From Streptomyces sp. NBC_00258 (lineage in GTDB: Bacteria > Actinomycetota > Actinomycetes > Streptomycetales > Streptomycetaceae), in NCBI RefSeq assembly GCF_036182465.1, contig NZ_CP108081.1:6386001-6450000 (forward strand): 64,000 nucleotides of DNA, in the 5' to 3' direction. Numbering within the stretch: position 1 is the stretch's first letter; each line of letters begins with the position of its first letter. This document shows, in pieces, positions 49,317 through 57,381 of the stretch. Below the pieces are notes generated by a model. It was not told the origin of the DNA. It worked only from the letters and a program-made list of their open reading frames with translations, and did no database searches. A program made the position numbers and the translations under genes.

Positions 49317-49363
49317 TGATTGACCAAGGTGTTTCACCAGGTGATTGACCGAGGTGATTGATC
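49317..49363. repeat. Three direct repeats upstream of secreted-protein gene
   Basis: TGATTGACC occurs at 49317-49325 and 49342-49350, and TGATTGATC at 49355-49363, spaced 25 and 13 bp. They precede the secreted-protein start by 24-70 bp and may be operator half-sites. Confidence 0.5.
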
Positions 49364-49430
49364 AAGACGGCATCGTATGCCGGAGGGGTCTGTCATGAAC
49401 AGGTTCAAAATTGGGGCCCCTGAGGCATCC

Positions 49431-50729
49431 CTATCCCTCCAGGAACCCCACCAGTGAGTTCGCCAGCAGGAACGGGTCGGTGGCGCCGCAGAGTTCGCGG
49501 GCGCTGTGCATCGAGAGGATGGCCACGCCGATGTCGACCGTCTTGATGCCGTGGCGGGCGGCGGTGATGGGGCCGATGGTGGTGCCGCAGGGCATGGAGT
49601 TGTTGGAGACGAAGGTCTGGAAGGGCACGTCGGCCCGCTCGCAGGCGGCGGCCCACACGGCGCGGCCCGAACCGTCCGTCGCGTAGCGGTTGTTGACGTT
49701 CACCTTGAGGATGGGGCCGCCGCCCGCGCGCGGGTGGTGCGTCGGGTCGTGCCGCTCGGCGTAGTTCGGGTGCACGGCGTGACCCGTGTCGGAAGAGAGA
49801 CAGACCGTACCGGCGAAGGCGCGGGCCCTGTCCTCGTACGAGCCGCCGCGCGCGAACACCGAACGCTCCAGCACGCTGCCGAGCAGCGGCCCGTCCGCTC
49901 CGGTGTCCGACTGCGAGCCGTTCTCCTCGTGGTCGAACGCCGCGAGGACCGGGATGTAGGAGAGGGACTCGTCGGCCGTCGCCACACCCGTCAGCGCCGC
50001 CGTACCGGCGTGCACGGACAGCAGGTTGTCCATGCGCGGACCCGCCAGCAGCTCCTTGTCGCGGCCCAGGTAGGCGGGCGGTTCGATGGAGTGCACCATC
50101 AGGTCCCAGCCGGTGGTCTCGCCCTCGGGGAGCCCCGACTCCTCCTCCAGGAAGCGGATCAGGTCGCCGTCGCGCACGTCGTTGCCCAGGCCCCAGATGG
50201 GCTGCAGATGCCGCTGCTTGTCGAGCTTGAGGCCGTCCGAGGTGACGGAACGGTCCAGGTGGATGGCGAGCTGGGGCACCCGCAGCAGCGGCCGGTCGAT
50301 GTTCACCAGCCGCGTCGAGCCGTCCCTGAGCGAAAGGCGTCCGGCGAGGCCCAGGTCCCGGTCGAGCCAGGAGTTGAGCAGCGGGCCGCCGTAGACCTCG
50401 ACCGCGACCTGGCGCCACCCGTGCGCACCGCTGTCCGGGCGTGGTTTCACCCGCAGGTTGGGGGAGTCGGTGTGCGCCCCGACGATCCGGAAGGCGGTGT
50501 GCGGCTCGGCGCCCTCCGGCACGTACCAGGCGACGATCGCTCCCCCGCGCAGCACGTACTTTCCACCGCTCGTCCCGTCCCACGCGTCGGTCTCCGCGAC
50601 CTGCCGGAAGCCCGCCTTCTCCAGCCGCTCGGCGGCGTTCGCCACGGCGTGGTACGGGGACGGGCTCGCCGCCAGGAAGGACATGAGGTCGTCGGTGTGT
50701 CCGCGGTCGAAGCGTGGGGGTGTGCGCAT
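49431..50729 (-). CDS. apeB: M18 family aminopeptidase (aspartyl aminopeptidase-like)
   Basis: 432 residues. Dizinc M18 peptidase: GAHTDSPNLRVKP with the first His (~85), IPVLAAFDHEENGS with the bridging and catalytic acids (~265), SSDTGHAVHPNYAERHD (~315) and VAILSMHSARELCG with the last His near the C-terminus. M18 enzymes remove N-terminal (often acidic) residues and form dodecamers in the cytosol. A hairpin lies 20-57 bp upstream of the start. Length is normal. Confidence 0.92.
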   Translation of the reverse strand: MRTPPRFDRGHTDDLMSFLAASPSPYHAVANAAERLEKAGFRQVAETDAWDGTSGGKYVLRGGAIVAWYVPEGAEPHTAFRIVGAHTDSPNLRVKPRPDSGAHGWRQVAVEVYGGPLLNSWLDRDLGLAGRLSLRDGSTRLVNIDRPLLRVPQLAIHLDRSVTSDGLKLDKQRHLQPIWGLGNDVRDGDLIRFLEEESGLPEGETTGWDLMVHSIEPPAYLGRDKELLAGPRMDNLLSVHAGTAALTGVATADESLSYIPVLAAFDHEENGSQSDTGADGPLLGSVLERSVFARGGSYEDRARAFAGTVCLSSDTGHAVHPNYAERHDPTHHPRAGGGPILKVNVNNRYATDGSGRAVWAAACERADVPFQTFVSNNSMPCGTTIGPITAARHGIKTVDIGVAILSMHSARELCGATDPFLLANSLVGFLEG

Positions 50730-50748
50730 GGGTTCACCTTAACGACGT

Positions 50749-50786
50749 ACGAAGGCCCGCTCCCGGGGATGGGAACGGGCCTTCGT
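50749..50786 (-). terminator. Hairpin in leader of apeB
   Basis: ACGAAGGCCCG (50749-50759) pairs exactly with CGGGCCTTCGT (50776-50786). It lies between the acyl-CoA dehydrogenase terminator and apeB. It may be a second terminator or an attenuator, as it ends just 20 bp before apeB. Confidence 0.6.
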
Positions 50787-50877
50787 GAGGGGTGTGTACA
50801 GACAGTGGGACGGGTCCGGACGTTCGGCGCGAACGCGACGGCTCACGGCCTGAGCGCCGACCCTGCGGGTGCGTGGG

Positions 50878-50940
50878 GGCTGGTCGCGCAGTTCCCCGCG
50901 CCCCTGATGAAAGGCGGGGGCCGCGCCCCGCCTTTCATCA
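50878..50940 (-). terminator. Terminator of the long acyl-CoA dehydrogenase gene with repeat element
   Basis: Arms 50905-50919 and 50926-50940 are perfect 15-bp complements (TGATGAAAGGCGGGG / CCCCGCCTTTCATCA). The distal arm includes the gene's stop codon at 50938. It is preceded on the plus strand by GCGCAGTTCCCCGCGCCCCT (50887-50906). Confidence 0.85.
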
Positions 50941-52764
50941 GAACGCCGACTCGTCCAGCTCCATCAGGTCCAGCTCGACGCCCTCGGCGAGCTTGCGCGC
51001 ACCGGTGACGCCCGGCAGGACGTTCGCCGCGAAGAACTTCGCCGCGGCGATCTTGCCGGTGTAGAAGGGCCGGTCCTTCGCCGAGGCCGTCTCCAGCTTC
51101 TCGGCGGCGACGGCGGCACCCTTCAGGAGCAGGTAGCCGACGACGACGTCACCGGAGGCCATCAGCAGGCGGGTGCTGTTCAGCCCGACCTTGTAGATGT
51201 TCTTGACGTCCTGCTCGGTCGCCGCGAGGTCGGTGAGCATCAGGCCGACGATGGCCTCCAGCTCGACGGCCGCCTTGGCGAGGTGCTCACGGGCGCCGGA
51301 CAGCTCCTCGCCGCCGGTGCCGAGCGCCAGGAACTTCTTGATGTCCTCGGCGAGCGAGTTCAGCGCGGCGCCCTGGTTGCGGACGATCTTCCGGAAGAAG
51401 AAGTCCTGACCCTGGATCGCCGTCGTGCCCTCGTACAGGGTGTCGATCTTGGCGTCCCGGATGTACTGCTCGATCGGGTACTCCTGGAGGAAGCCCGAGC
51501 CGCCGAAGGTCTGGAGCGACTGCGCGAGCTGCTCGTAGCCCTTCTCGGAGCCGTAGCCCTTCACGATCGGCAGGAGCAGGTCGTTCAGCGCTTCGAGGGC
51601 GGACGCGTCCTCGCCCTCGGCCTCCTTGACCTGGATCTCGTCCTGGAGCGCGGCGGTGTGCAGCACCAGGGCGCGCATGCCCTCCGCGTACGCCTTCTGT
51701 GTCATCAGTGAGCGGCGCACGTCCGGGTGGTGCGTGATGGTGACCTTGGGCGCGGTCTTGTCCATGAACTGCGCGAGGTCGGGGCCCTGGACGCGCTCCT
51801 TGGCGTACTCAAGGGCGTTGAGGTAGCCCGTCGACAGCGTCGAGATGGCCTTCGTGCCGACCATCATGCGGGCGAACTCGATGATGCGGAACATCTGGCG
51901 GATGCCGTCGTGCTTGTCGCCGATGAGCCAGCCCTTGGCGGGGTGGCGGTCGCCGAACGTCATCTCGCAGGTGTTGGACGCCTTGAGGCCCATCTTGTGC
52001 TCGACGTTCGTCGCGTAGGCGCCGTTGCGCTCGCCCAGCTCGCCGGTCTCGAAGTCGAACTCGTACTTCGGGACGAGGAAGAGGGACAGGCCCTTGGTGC
52101 CGGGGCCGGCACCCTCGGGGCGGGCGAGTACGTAATGAAGGATGTTCTCCGACATGTCGTGCTCACCGGACGTGATGAACCGCTTCACGCCCTCGATGTG
52201 CCAGGAGCCGTCCTCCTGCTCGACCGCCTTGGTGCGGCCCGCGCCCACGTCCGAACCGGCGTCCGGCTCGGTGAGGACCATGGTGGAGCCCCACTGCTTG
52301 TCCACGGCGATCTTCGCGATGTGCTTCTGGACCTCGTTGCCCTCTTCGAAGAGGATGCCCGCGAACGCGGGGCCCGAGCAGTACATCCAGACCGCCGGGT
52401 TCGCGCCGAGGATCAGCTCCGCGTACGCCCAGATCAGGGAGCGGGGGGCGGTGGTGCCGCCGATCTCCTCGGGCAGGCCGAGCCGCCAGTACTCGGAGTC
52501 CATGAAGGCCTGGTAGGACTTCTTGAAGGACGCCGGGACGGGCGCCGTGTTGGTCTCGGGGTCGAAGACCGGAGGGTTGCGGTCGGCGTCCGCGAAGGAC
52601 TCCGCCAGCTCGTTCTCCGAGAGGCGGGTCAGCTCTTCGAGGATGCTCTTGGCGGTTTCGGTGTCCATCTCCGCGAACGGGCCGGTGCCGTACAGCTTGT
52701 CGCGCCCGAGCACCTCGAAGAGGTTGAACTCGATGTCGCGGAGATTCGACTTGTAGTGCCCCAT
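50938..52764 (-). CDS. Acyl-CoA dehydrogenase, long (FadE5-like, with C-terminal domain)
   Basis: 608 residues, longer than ordinary acyl-CoA dehydrogenases (~380-400). The N-terminal extension (MGHYKSNLRDIEFNLFEVLG) and C-terminal acyl-CoA-dehydrogenase-C domain (~470-600) are typical of FadE5-type enzymes active on long-chain acyl-CoA. FAD/substrate motifs: WGSTMVLTEPDAGSDVGAGRTKA, HKMGLKASNTCEMTFGD, GGSGFLQEYPIEQYIRDAKI. It starts the beta-oxidation spiral and feeds ETF. A TACC-N4-GGTA palindrome lies upstream, so fatty-acid control is likely. Confidence 0.92.
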   Translation of the reverse strand: MGHYKSNLRDIEFNLFEVLGRDKLYGTGPFAEMDTETAKSILEELTRLSENELAESFADADRNPPVFDPETNTAPVPASFKKSYQAFMDSEYWRLGLPEEIGGTTAPRSLIWAYAELILGANPAVWMYCSGPAFAGILFEEGNEVQKHIAKIAVDKQWGSTMVLTEPDAGSDVGAGRTKAVEQEDGSWHIEGVKRFITSGEHDMSENILHYVLARPEGAGPGTKGLSLFLVPKYEFDFETGELGERNGAYATNVEHKMGLKASNTCEMTFGDRHPAKGWLIGDKHDGIRQMFRIIEFARMMVGTKAISTLSTGYLNALEYAKERVQGPDLAQFMDKTAPKVTITHHPDVRRSLMTQKAYAEGMRALVLHTAALQDEIQVKEAEGEDASALEALNDLLLPIVKGYGSEKGYEQLAQSLQTFGGSGFLQEYPIEQYIRDAKIDTLYEGTTAIQGQDFFFRKIVRNQGAALNSLAEDIKKFLALGTGGEELSGAREHLAKAAVELEAIVGLMLTDLAATEQDVKNIYKVGLNSTRLLMASGDVVVGYLLLKGAAVAAEKLETASAKDRPFYTGKIAAAKFFAANVLPGVTGARKLAEGVELDLMELDESAF

Positions 52765-52881
52765 GGCGACGGCTCCGTTAAAGATCGGGGAGGTGGTTGA
52801 GTCCTCGGTGACGAGGCCTCGTACCTGGTTCGAGTCTGGTGCGCATCTGGTTCACGTACCAACTAGTAGCTACGATGATGC

Positions 52882-52893
52882 TACCCGTCGGTA
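52882..52893. promoter_or_regulatory. Possible TetR-type operator upstream of long acyl-CoA dehydrogenase
   Basis: TACCCGTCGGTA, TACC-N4-GGTA, in an A+T-richer patch about 118 bp before the start at 52764. It differs from the CCGA-N5-TCGG family of the left half. Confidence 0.4.
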
Positions 52894-53027
52894 ATAAGAA
52901 TCAACCCCTGATTGCCCAAGTGTGAGCAGGGTCTACATTTCGGGGTCCACCATCGGGTGCGAGTGCACGGCTCCGCCACCTGTTCGAGGAAATCCGCCGG
53001 GGACGACCGGGCGGCCCGCCCCGCCAG

Positions 53028-53033
53028 TACTCT
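53028..53033 (+). promoter_or_regulatory. Candidate -10 element for a leaderless SseB-like mRNA
   Basis: TACTCT ends seven bases before ATG 53041; no RBS. Confidence 0.45.
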
Positions 53034-53040
53034 TGCCCTC

Positions 53041-53538
53041 ATGTACGGCTACGACCAGAACGTGGGACCGGGGCAGCAGCAGTACGCGCAGTCCCAGCCG
53101 CCGCCGCAGCAGCAGATGCCCGGTGGTGTCGGCGGGGTCGGCGGATACGGCCAGCAGCCGCCGCTCTACCCCGAACCGTCGCCGCCGTCGCTCGCGGACG
53201 CGGTGCGCGCGTTCACCACGGGGTCGCTGACCCCCGAGGACTTCCAGCAGGTCTTCGCCACCTCCAAGGTCTACTGCCCGCGCGGTGACAACCCCGGTTT
53301 CCTGGCGCTGCACAACACCCAGCAGCCCGTGATCCCGATGTTCACCTCGCTCAAGGAACTGCGCCGGTACGCCGGCAAGGAGTCCAAGTACTTCGTGGTC
53401 ATCGGTGCCGAGGTGATCGACCTGCTCCCCACCGGCTACGGCTTCGTCCTCGACATGGAGGGCGAGCACCGCATCGTCTTCGATGCGAAGGCGGTCGAGC
53501 AGATGGTCGACTTCGCCATGCGCCGGATGTACGGCTGA
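53041..53538 (+). CDS. SseB-like N-terminal domain protein
   Basis: 165 residues from ATG 53041. The first ~50 residues are Gln/Gly/Pro-rich (MYGYDQNVGPGQQQYAQ), then an SseB-type domain (~60-160; SLADAVRAFTTGSLTPEDFQQVF, in part, and TSLKELRRYAGKESKYFVVIG). In enterobacteria SseB enhances serine-sensitivity; here the role is unknown. An upstream in-frame start at 52912 has no support. A strong terminator follows at 53637. Confidence 0.82.
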   Translation: MYGYDQNVGPGQQQYAQSQPPPQQQMPGGVGGVGGYGQQPPLYPEPSPPSLADAVRAFTTGSLTPEDFQQVFATSKVYCPRGDNPGFLALHNTQQPVIPMFTSLKELRRYAGKESKYFVVIGAEVIDLLPTGYGFVLDMEGEHRIVFDAKAVEQMVDFAMRRMYG

Positions 53539-53636
53539 CCGCGTCTGCTCCACGGACGGCCGACGGTAGAGCCGCACGCAGACGGCAAGCGCGTACTGCT
53601 CCGTACGACCGCCCCGTACGACCGGCTCTGCGAGTG

Positions 53637-53664
53637 ACGCCCGGAGGGAATGCCCTCCGGGCGT
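53637..53664 (+). terminator. Terminator of the SseB-like gene
   Basis: ACGCCCGGAGGG (53637-53648) pairs exactly with CCCTCCGGGCGT (53653-53664) around AATG, followed by TCTG. Confidence 0.85.
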
Positions 53665-53728
53665 TCTGCGTTCCAGGTGGCAGAAAGTTCGAGATTCAAC
53701 TAAACTTCGAGCACAAGGAGGTACCGAC

Positions 53729-54700
53729 ATGCCTGCAGTGACCGTCGAGAACCCGCTGACCCTGCCCCGTGTGGCCGCGTCGACCGAGGCCGTGGCACGC
53801 CCTGTGCTCACCGTGACCACCGCACCGAGCGGATTCGAGGGTGAGGGCTTCCCGGTCCGCCGCGCGTTCGCCGGGATCAACTACCGCCATCTCGACCCGT
53901 TCATCATGATGGACCAGATGGGTGAGGTGGAGTACGCGCCGGGCGAGCCCAAGGGCACCCCCTGGCACCCCCACCGCGGCTTCGAGACCGTGACCTACAT
54001 CATCGACGGCGTCTTCGACCACCAGGACTCGAACGGTGGCGGCGGCACCATCACCAACGGCGACACCCAGTGGATGACCGCGGGCTCGGGCCTCCTGCAC
54101 ATCGAGGCCCCGCCGGAGGCGCTCGTCATGTCGGGCGGTCTCTTCCACGGGCTCCAGCTGTGGGTGAACCTGCCGGCCAAGGACAAGATGATGGCGCCGC
54201 GCTACCAGGACATCCGTGGCGGCTCGGTCCAGCTGCTCAGCACGCCCGACGGCGGCGCGCTCCTGCGCGTCATCGCAGGTGAGCTGGACGGTCACCAGGG
54301 TCCCGGCATCACGCACACGCCGATCACCATGATCCACGCGACCGTGGCGCCCGGCGCCGAGCTCACGCTCCCGTGGCGCGAGGACTTCAACGCCCTCGCG
54401 TACGTGATGGCCGGCCGCGGCAGTGTCGGTACGGACCGTCGCCCGGTCCACACCGGGCAGACGACCGTCTTCGGCGCGGGTTCGTCGCTGACCGTCCGCG
54501 CGGACGAGCAGCAGGACTCGAACACCCCGGACCTGGAGGTCGTCATCCTGGGCGGACAGCCGATCCGTGAGCCGATGGCCCACTACGGCCCGTTCGTGAT
54601 GAACACCCGCGAGGAGCTCCAGCAGGCCTTCGACGACTTCCAGAAGGGCCGGCTGGGCACGATTCCGGCGGTTCACGGGATGAGCGAGGGTGGGCTGTAG
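53729..54700 (+). CDS. Pirin family protein
   Basis: 323 residues with two cupin barrels. The N-terminal barrel has the iron-binding residues in PWHPHRGFETVTYIIDG (~72-88) with further ligands in GSGLLHIEAPPEA. The C-terminal pirin domain covers ~195-300. Bacterial pirins act as quercetinases or as modulators of pyruvate dehydrogenase. The ribosome-binding site AAGGAGGT is perfect, eight bases before ATG. The leader is A+T-rich, with repeated TTCGAG motifs that might bind a regulator. Monocistronic. Confidence 0.9.
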   Translation: MPAVTVENPLTLPRVAASTEAVARPVLTVTTAPSGFEGEGFPVRRAFAGINYRHLDPFIMMDQMGEVEYAPGEPKGTPWHPHRGFETVTYIIDGVFDHQDSNGGGGTITNGDTQWMTAGSGLLHIEAPPEALVMSGGLFHGLQLWVNLPAKDKMMAPRYQDIRGGSVQLLSTPDGGALLRVIAGELDGHQGPGITHTPITMIHATVAPGAELTLPWREDFNALAYVMAGRGSVGTDRRPVHTGQTTVFGAGSSLTVRADEQQDSNTPDLEVVILGGQPIREPMAHYGPFVMNTREELQQAFDDFQKGRLGTIPAVHGMSEGGL

Positions 54701-54754
54701 GCGCCGTTTGACGCCGGGTCCGCGATCAGTCGCTGGGTCCGGTACGGTATGGAA

Positions 54755-54793
54755 AGGCCCGAAGCCGCAACTTCATTTTGCGACTTCGGGCCT
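54755..54793. terminator. Bidirectional terminator between pirin and BRO gene
   Basis: Arms 54755-54770 and 54778-54793 pair over 16 bp with one mismatch (AGGCCCGAAG/CTTCGGGCCT at the base), then TGTTTCATT. It serves converging genes. Confidence 0.85.
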
Positions 54794-54834
54794 GTTTCAT
54801 TGTGTCCCTGGTACAGCACTACGGGACAACGGCA

Positions 54835-55770
54835 CTACGGCAGCACGTAGAGCGGGGCTCCGTCCGGCGCGCAGCCCGTCTGCCGGACACACCCCCGCTT
54901 GAGCAGCATTCGCACGCAGTCGTGGACGCGCTTCTGCGGCAGCCCCGTACGGGTGGCGATCTCCTCCAGCCGGTAACGGGCACCACCACGCAGAAGCGCC
55001 GGGGCCAGGTAGGCCGCCACCGCGTGGACGTCCCCGGTGACGACGAGATTCTTCGCCTTCCAGGTGGCGAGCAGTTCCTGGGGCGTCAACTCGGGCTCCG
55101 GCGACGGCGCGGTGGGCCGGGGGCGGTCGTGAGGGCGGCCGAGAGACTCGGCGATCTGCTGCAGCGCCTCGGCCATCACGGTCTGGCTGCGGCTGATCTG
55201 CCGCAGCAGTTCGCCGCGCTCCTCCTGGAAGGCGAGCAGCAACTCGTCCGCCCGGATGTTCCGTTCTTCGAGCCGCACGATGGCGTCGGCGATCTGCTGG
55301 GGCATGACGTATGCGGTGGCGACGTCGGGCGTGGGCTGGACGGGGGCTGGTTCCAGGGAGTAGGAACCGTCGCGCTGGATTGATGCGATGACGGTGGCCA
55401 CCCAGGCCTTGAACGGCTGAGACTGCTGTTTCGTACAGCCGTTGACGAGTCGGATCAGCCCTTCAAGGTTCACGAGATTCATGTCTCGTCGCCACTCTCG
55501 ACCTGCGGGAATGCTGAGAGTGTGCCTCCCGAGCACACTCTCGGCACTTCCGAAGTTGGCTTCGTCCGCGACATTGCGCAGAGCAGAGCCCGTGTGGATG
55601 TAGCCCAGCTCCCTGCACACATCGACCGCGGGAAACCAGTGCGAGCCGTCCGGCAGCGTCAGCCGCCGCACTCGCGCTCCTGTCGCCGCGTACACGAAGT
55701 CGTTGATCTCGATCGCATCCTGGGCCCGCACCGCCGTACTGTCCGGCCGCATGTTGTTCTGCTCGTACAT
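54835..55770 (-). CDS. BRO-N (phage antirepressor-like) DNA-binding protein
   Basis: 311 residues. N-terminal BRO-N domain (~18-120): INDFVYAATGARVRRLTL, HWFPAVDVCRELGYIHTGSALRNV and LVNLEGLIRLVNGCTKQQSQ. This domain occurs in prophage antirepressors and baculovirus BRO proteins. A helical middle (~155-215) and Pro-rich linker lead to a C-terminal winged-helix-like segment (~250-311; RYRLEEIATRTGLPQKRVHDCV, in part). GGAGGTGA lies six bases before ATG. No phage genes are nearby, so it is a domesticated or orphan copy, perhaps a regulator. Confidence 0.82.
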   Translation of the reverse strand: MYEQNNMRPDSTAVRAQDAIEINDFVYAATGARVRRLTLPDGSHWFPAVDVCRELGYIHTGSALRNVADEANFGSAESVLGRHTLSIPAGREWRRDMNLVNLEGLIRLVNGCTKQQSQPFKAWVATVIASIQRDGSYSLEPAPVQPTPDVATAYVMPQQIADAIVRLEERNIRADELLLAFQEERGELLRQISRSQTVMAEALQQIAESLGRPHDRPRPTAPSPEPELTPQELLATWKAKNLVVTGDVHAVAAYLAPALLRGGARYRLEEIATRTGLPQKRVHDCVRMLLKRGCVRQTGCAPDGAPLYVLP

Positions 55771-55898
55771 CGAGCATCACCTCCGCCTCGGAAAGTAGGC
55801 AGGTGGAGGCGCAACTCATGTCCACAGCAAGGATGTTCACCCGATAGGGGGGAGGGGTATCGATTCTGCCGTCGGTCTCCCAGAGGCACCGCGTGCCG

Positions 55899-57302
55899 TC
55901 AGCCGCGGGCCCGCAGCCGTACTCGTGCGGGACCCGTTGCCTGGAGGGTGATTCCCGCTGTCAGTGGGATCTCTGTGTCCATGGCCTCCAGTTCGTACGA
56001 GCGGAGCAGGGCCGCCAGGGCCAGTACGGACTCCAGCATCGAGAAGTGCTGGCCGATGCAGGCGCGGGGGCCGCCGCCGAAGGGGAACCAGGCGTAGCGG
56101 TGGCGGGCCGCCTCTCGCTCGGGGGTGAAGCGGTCGGGGTCGAAGCGTTCCGGGTCGTCCCACAGGTCGGGGTGGCGGTGGGTGACCCAGGGCAGGACCA
56201 GGACGTCCGCGCCCGCCGGGATCAGGTGTCCGTCGACCTCCGCGGCCTCGACGGACCGGCGGCCGACCACCGGAGCGGCCGGGTACAGCCGCATGGACTC
56301 CTTCAGCACCCTTGTCAGGTACGGGAGTTCGTCGAGGTCGGCGGCCGAGGGCGCTCGCCCGGACGGCAGTCGGTCCACCTCCACCTGGGCCCGCTTCTGG
56401 GCCTCCGGGTCGCGGGCCAGGAGATGGAGCGCGAAGGCCATGGACGTCGCGGTCGTCTCGTGGCCGGCGATCAGGAAGACCAGCACCTGGTCGCGGAGTT
56501 CGGCGGCGTCGAGGCTGCCGTCCTCCTCGCTGCTCGCCCGGGAGAGAAGGGAGAGCAGGTCGTCGCCCGCGGCGGAGGAGGCGGAGGAGGAGGCGGTTTT
56601 GGCTGTCGCGCCGGCCGTCCTGCGCTCCGCGATGATCAGGTCGCAGACCGCGTACACCGCCTGGGACGCCGCCTCGGCCCGGCGGTTGGACGGGAGGGGC
56701 CAGGAGCGCGGCGGGTTGACGGGGGAGAAGCCGCGCCGCGTCACGTACTCGCTGATAACGGGGAAGTTGTCGTGGATGACGTCGACCGCGGCCTCGACGT
56801 CCGCGCCGAACAGGATGCGGGAGACCGTGCGCAGCGCGAGCCGGTCCATCTCCTGCACGACGTCGACGACGCCGTCGGCCGCGTCCCGCCAGCGCTCGAC
56901 CGTGCCGTCGGCCTCCAGCGTCACCGCCGTGGCATAGGTGTCCACCTGCCGTTTCGTGAACAGCGGCTGGATCAGACGGCGTTGGCGCAGATAGTCGGCG
57001 TCCTGCGCGGTGAGCAGGCCGTTGCCGGCGGACTGCCTCAGCTCCTCGTAGAAGTGGTTGTCCTTGCGGAAGTTGGCCGCCTGCGAGGCCAGGACCTGCT
57101 GCACGCCCTCCGCGGAGAAGACGCAGTGCAGCACAGTGCGGACTCCCGGCGGGCCCGCGGAGAGACGCACCACGTCGCCGTGGTCCCGCCGGGCCCGCAG
57201 GAAGACGTCCAGCGAGTCGCGCCGGAGGTCGAGTGCCGAGCCGAGCAGGGGAAGGCCTTTGGGTCCTGGTATCTCAGTGATGGCGGCCATGGTTCGCATC
57301 AT
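55899..57302 (-). CDS. Cytochrome P450
   Basis: 467 residues from ATG 57302, GGGGGA ten bases upstream; ATG 57299 and 57290 are alternatives. P450 motifs: I-helix AGHETTATS (~300), K-helix ESMRLYP (~355), PERFDPDRF and the heme loop FPFGGGPRACIGQ with Cys415. The PKGLPLLGSALDL start and PGP-type hinge are typical of class VII/eukaryote-like bacterial P450s such as the CYP102/CYP107-independent fatty-acid or steroid group. No ferredoxin or reductase is adjacent, so electron donors are elsewhere. An Ala/Ser-rich insert lies at ~255-270. Confidence 0.9.
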   Translation of the reverse strand: MMRTMAAITEIPGPKGLPLLGSALDLRRDSLDVFLRARRDHGDVVRLSAGPPGVRTVLHCVFSAEGVQQVLASQAANFRKDNHFYEELRQSAGNGLLTAQDADYLRQRRLIQPLFTKRQVDTYATAVTLEADGTVERWRDAADGVVDVVQEMDRLALRTVSRILFGADVEAAVDVIHDNFPVISEYVTRRGFSPVNPPRSWPLPSNRRAEAASQAVYAVCDLIIAERRTAGATAKTASSSASSAAGDDLLSLLSRASSEEDGSLDAAELRDQVLVFLIAGHETTATSMAFALHLLARDPEAQKRAQVEVDRLPSGRAPSAADLDELPYLTRVLKESMRLYPAAPVVGRRSVEAAEVDGHLIPAGADVLVLPWVTHRHPDLWDDPERFDPDRFTPEREAARHRYAWFPFGGGPRACIGQHFSMLESVLALAALLRSYELEAMDTEIPLTAGITLQATGPARVRLRARG

Positions 57303-57381
57303 TGCGCACGGGTCCCCCGGCAGATCCCCCTTTCGGCCCTCACGGAGCGCCACCCCGCCTGACGCATGGTCAGGTGGAGCC

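Noticed and set aside
49331..49342. TGTTTCACCAGG considered as a degenerate parS
   Set aside because: Only the left half matches; the palindromic right half GTGAAAC is missing.
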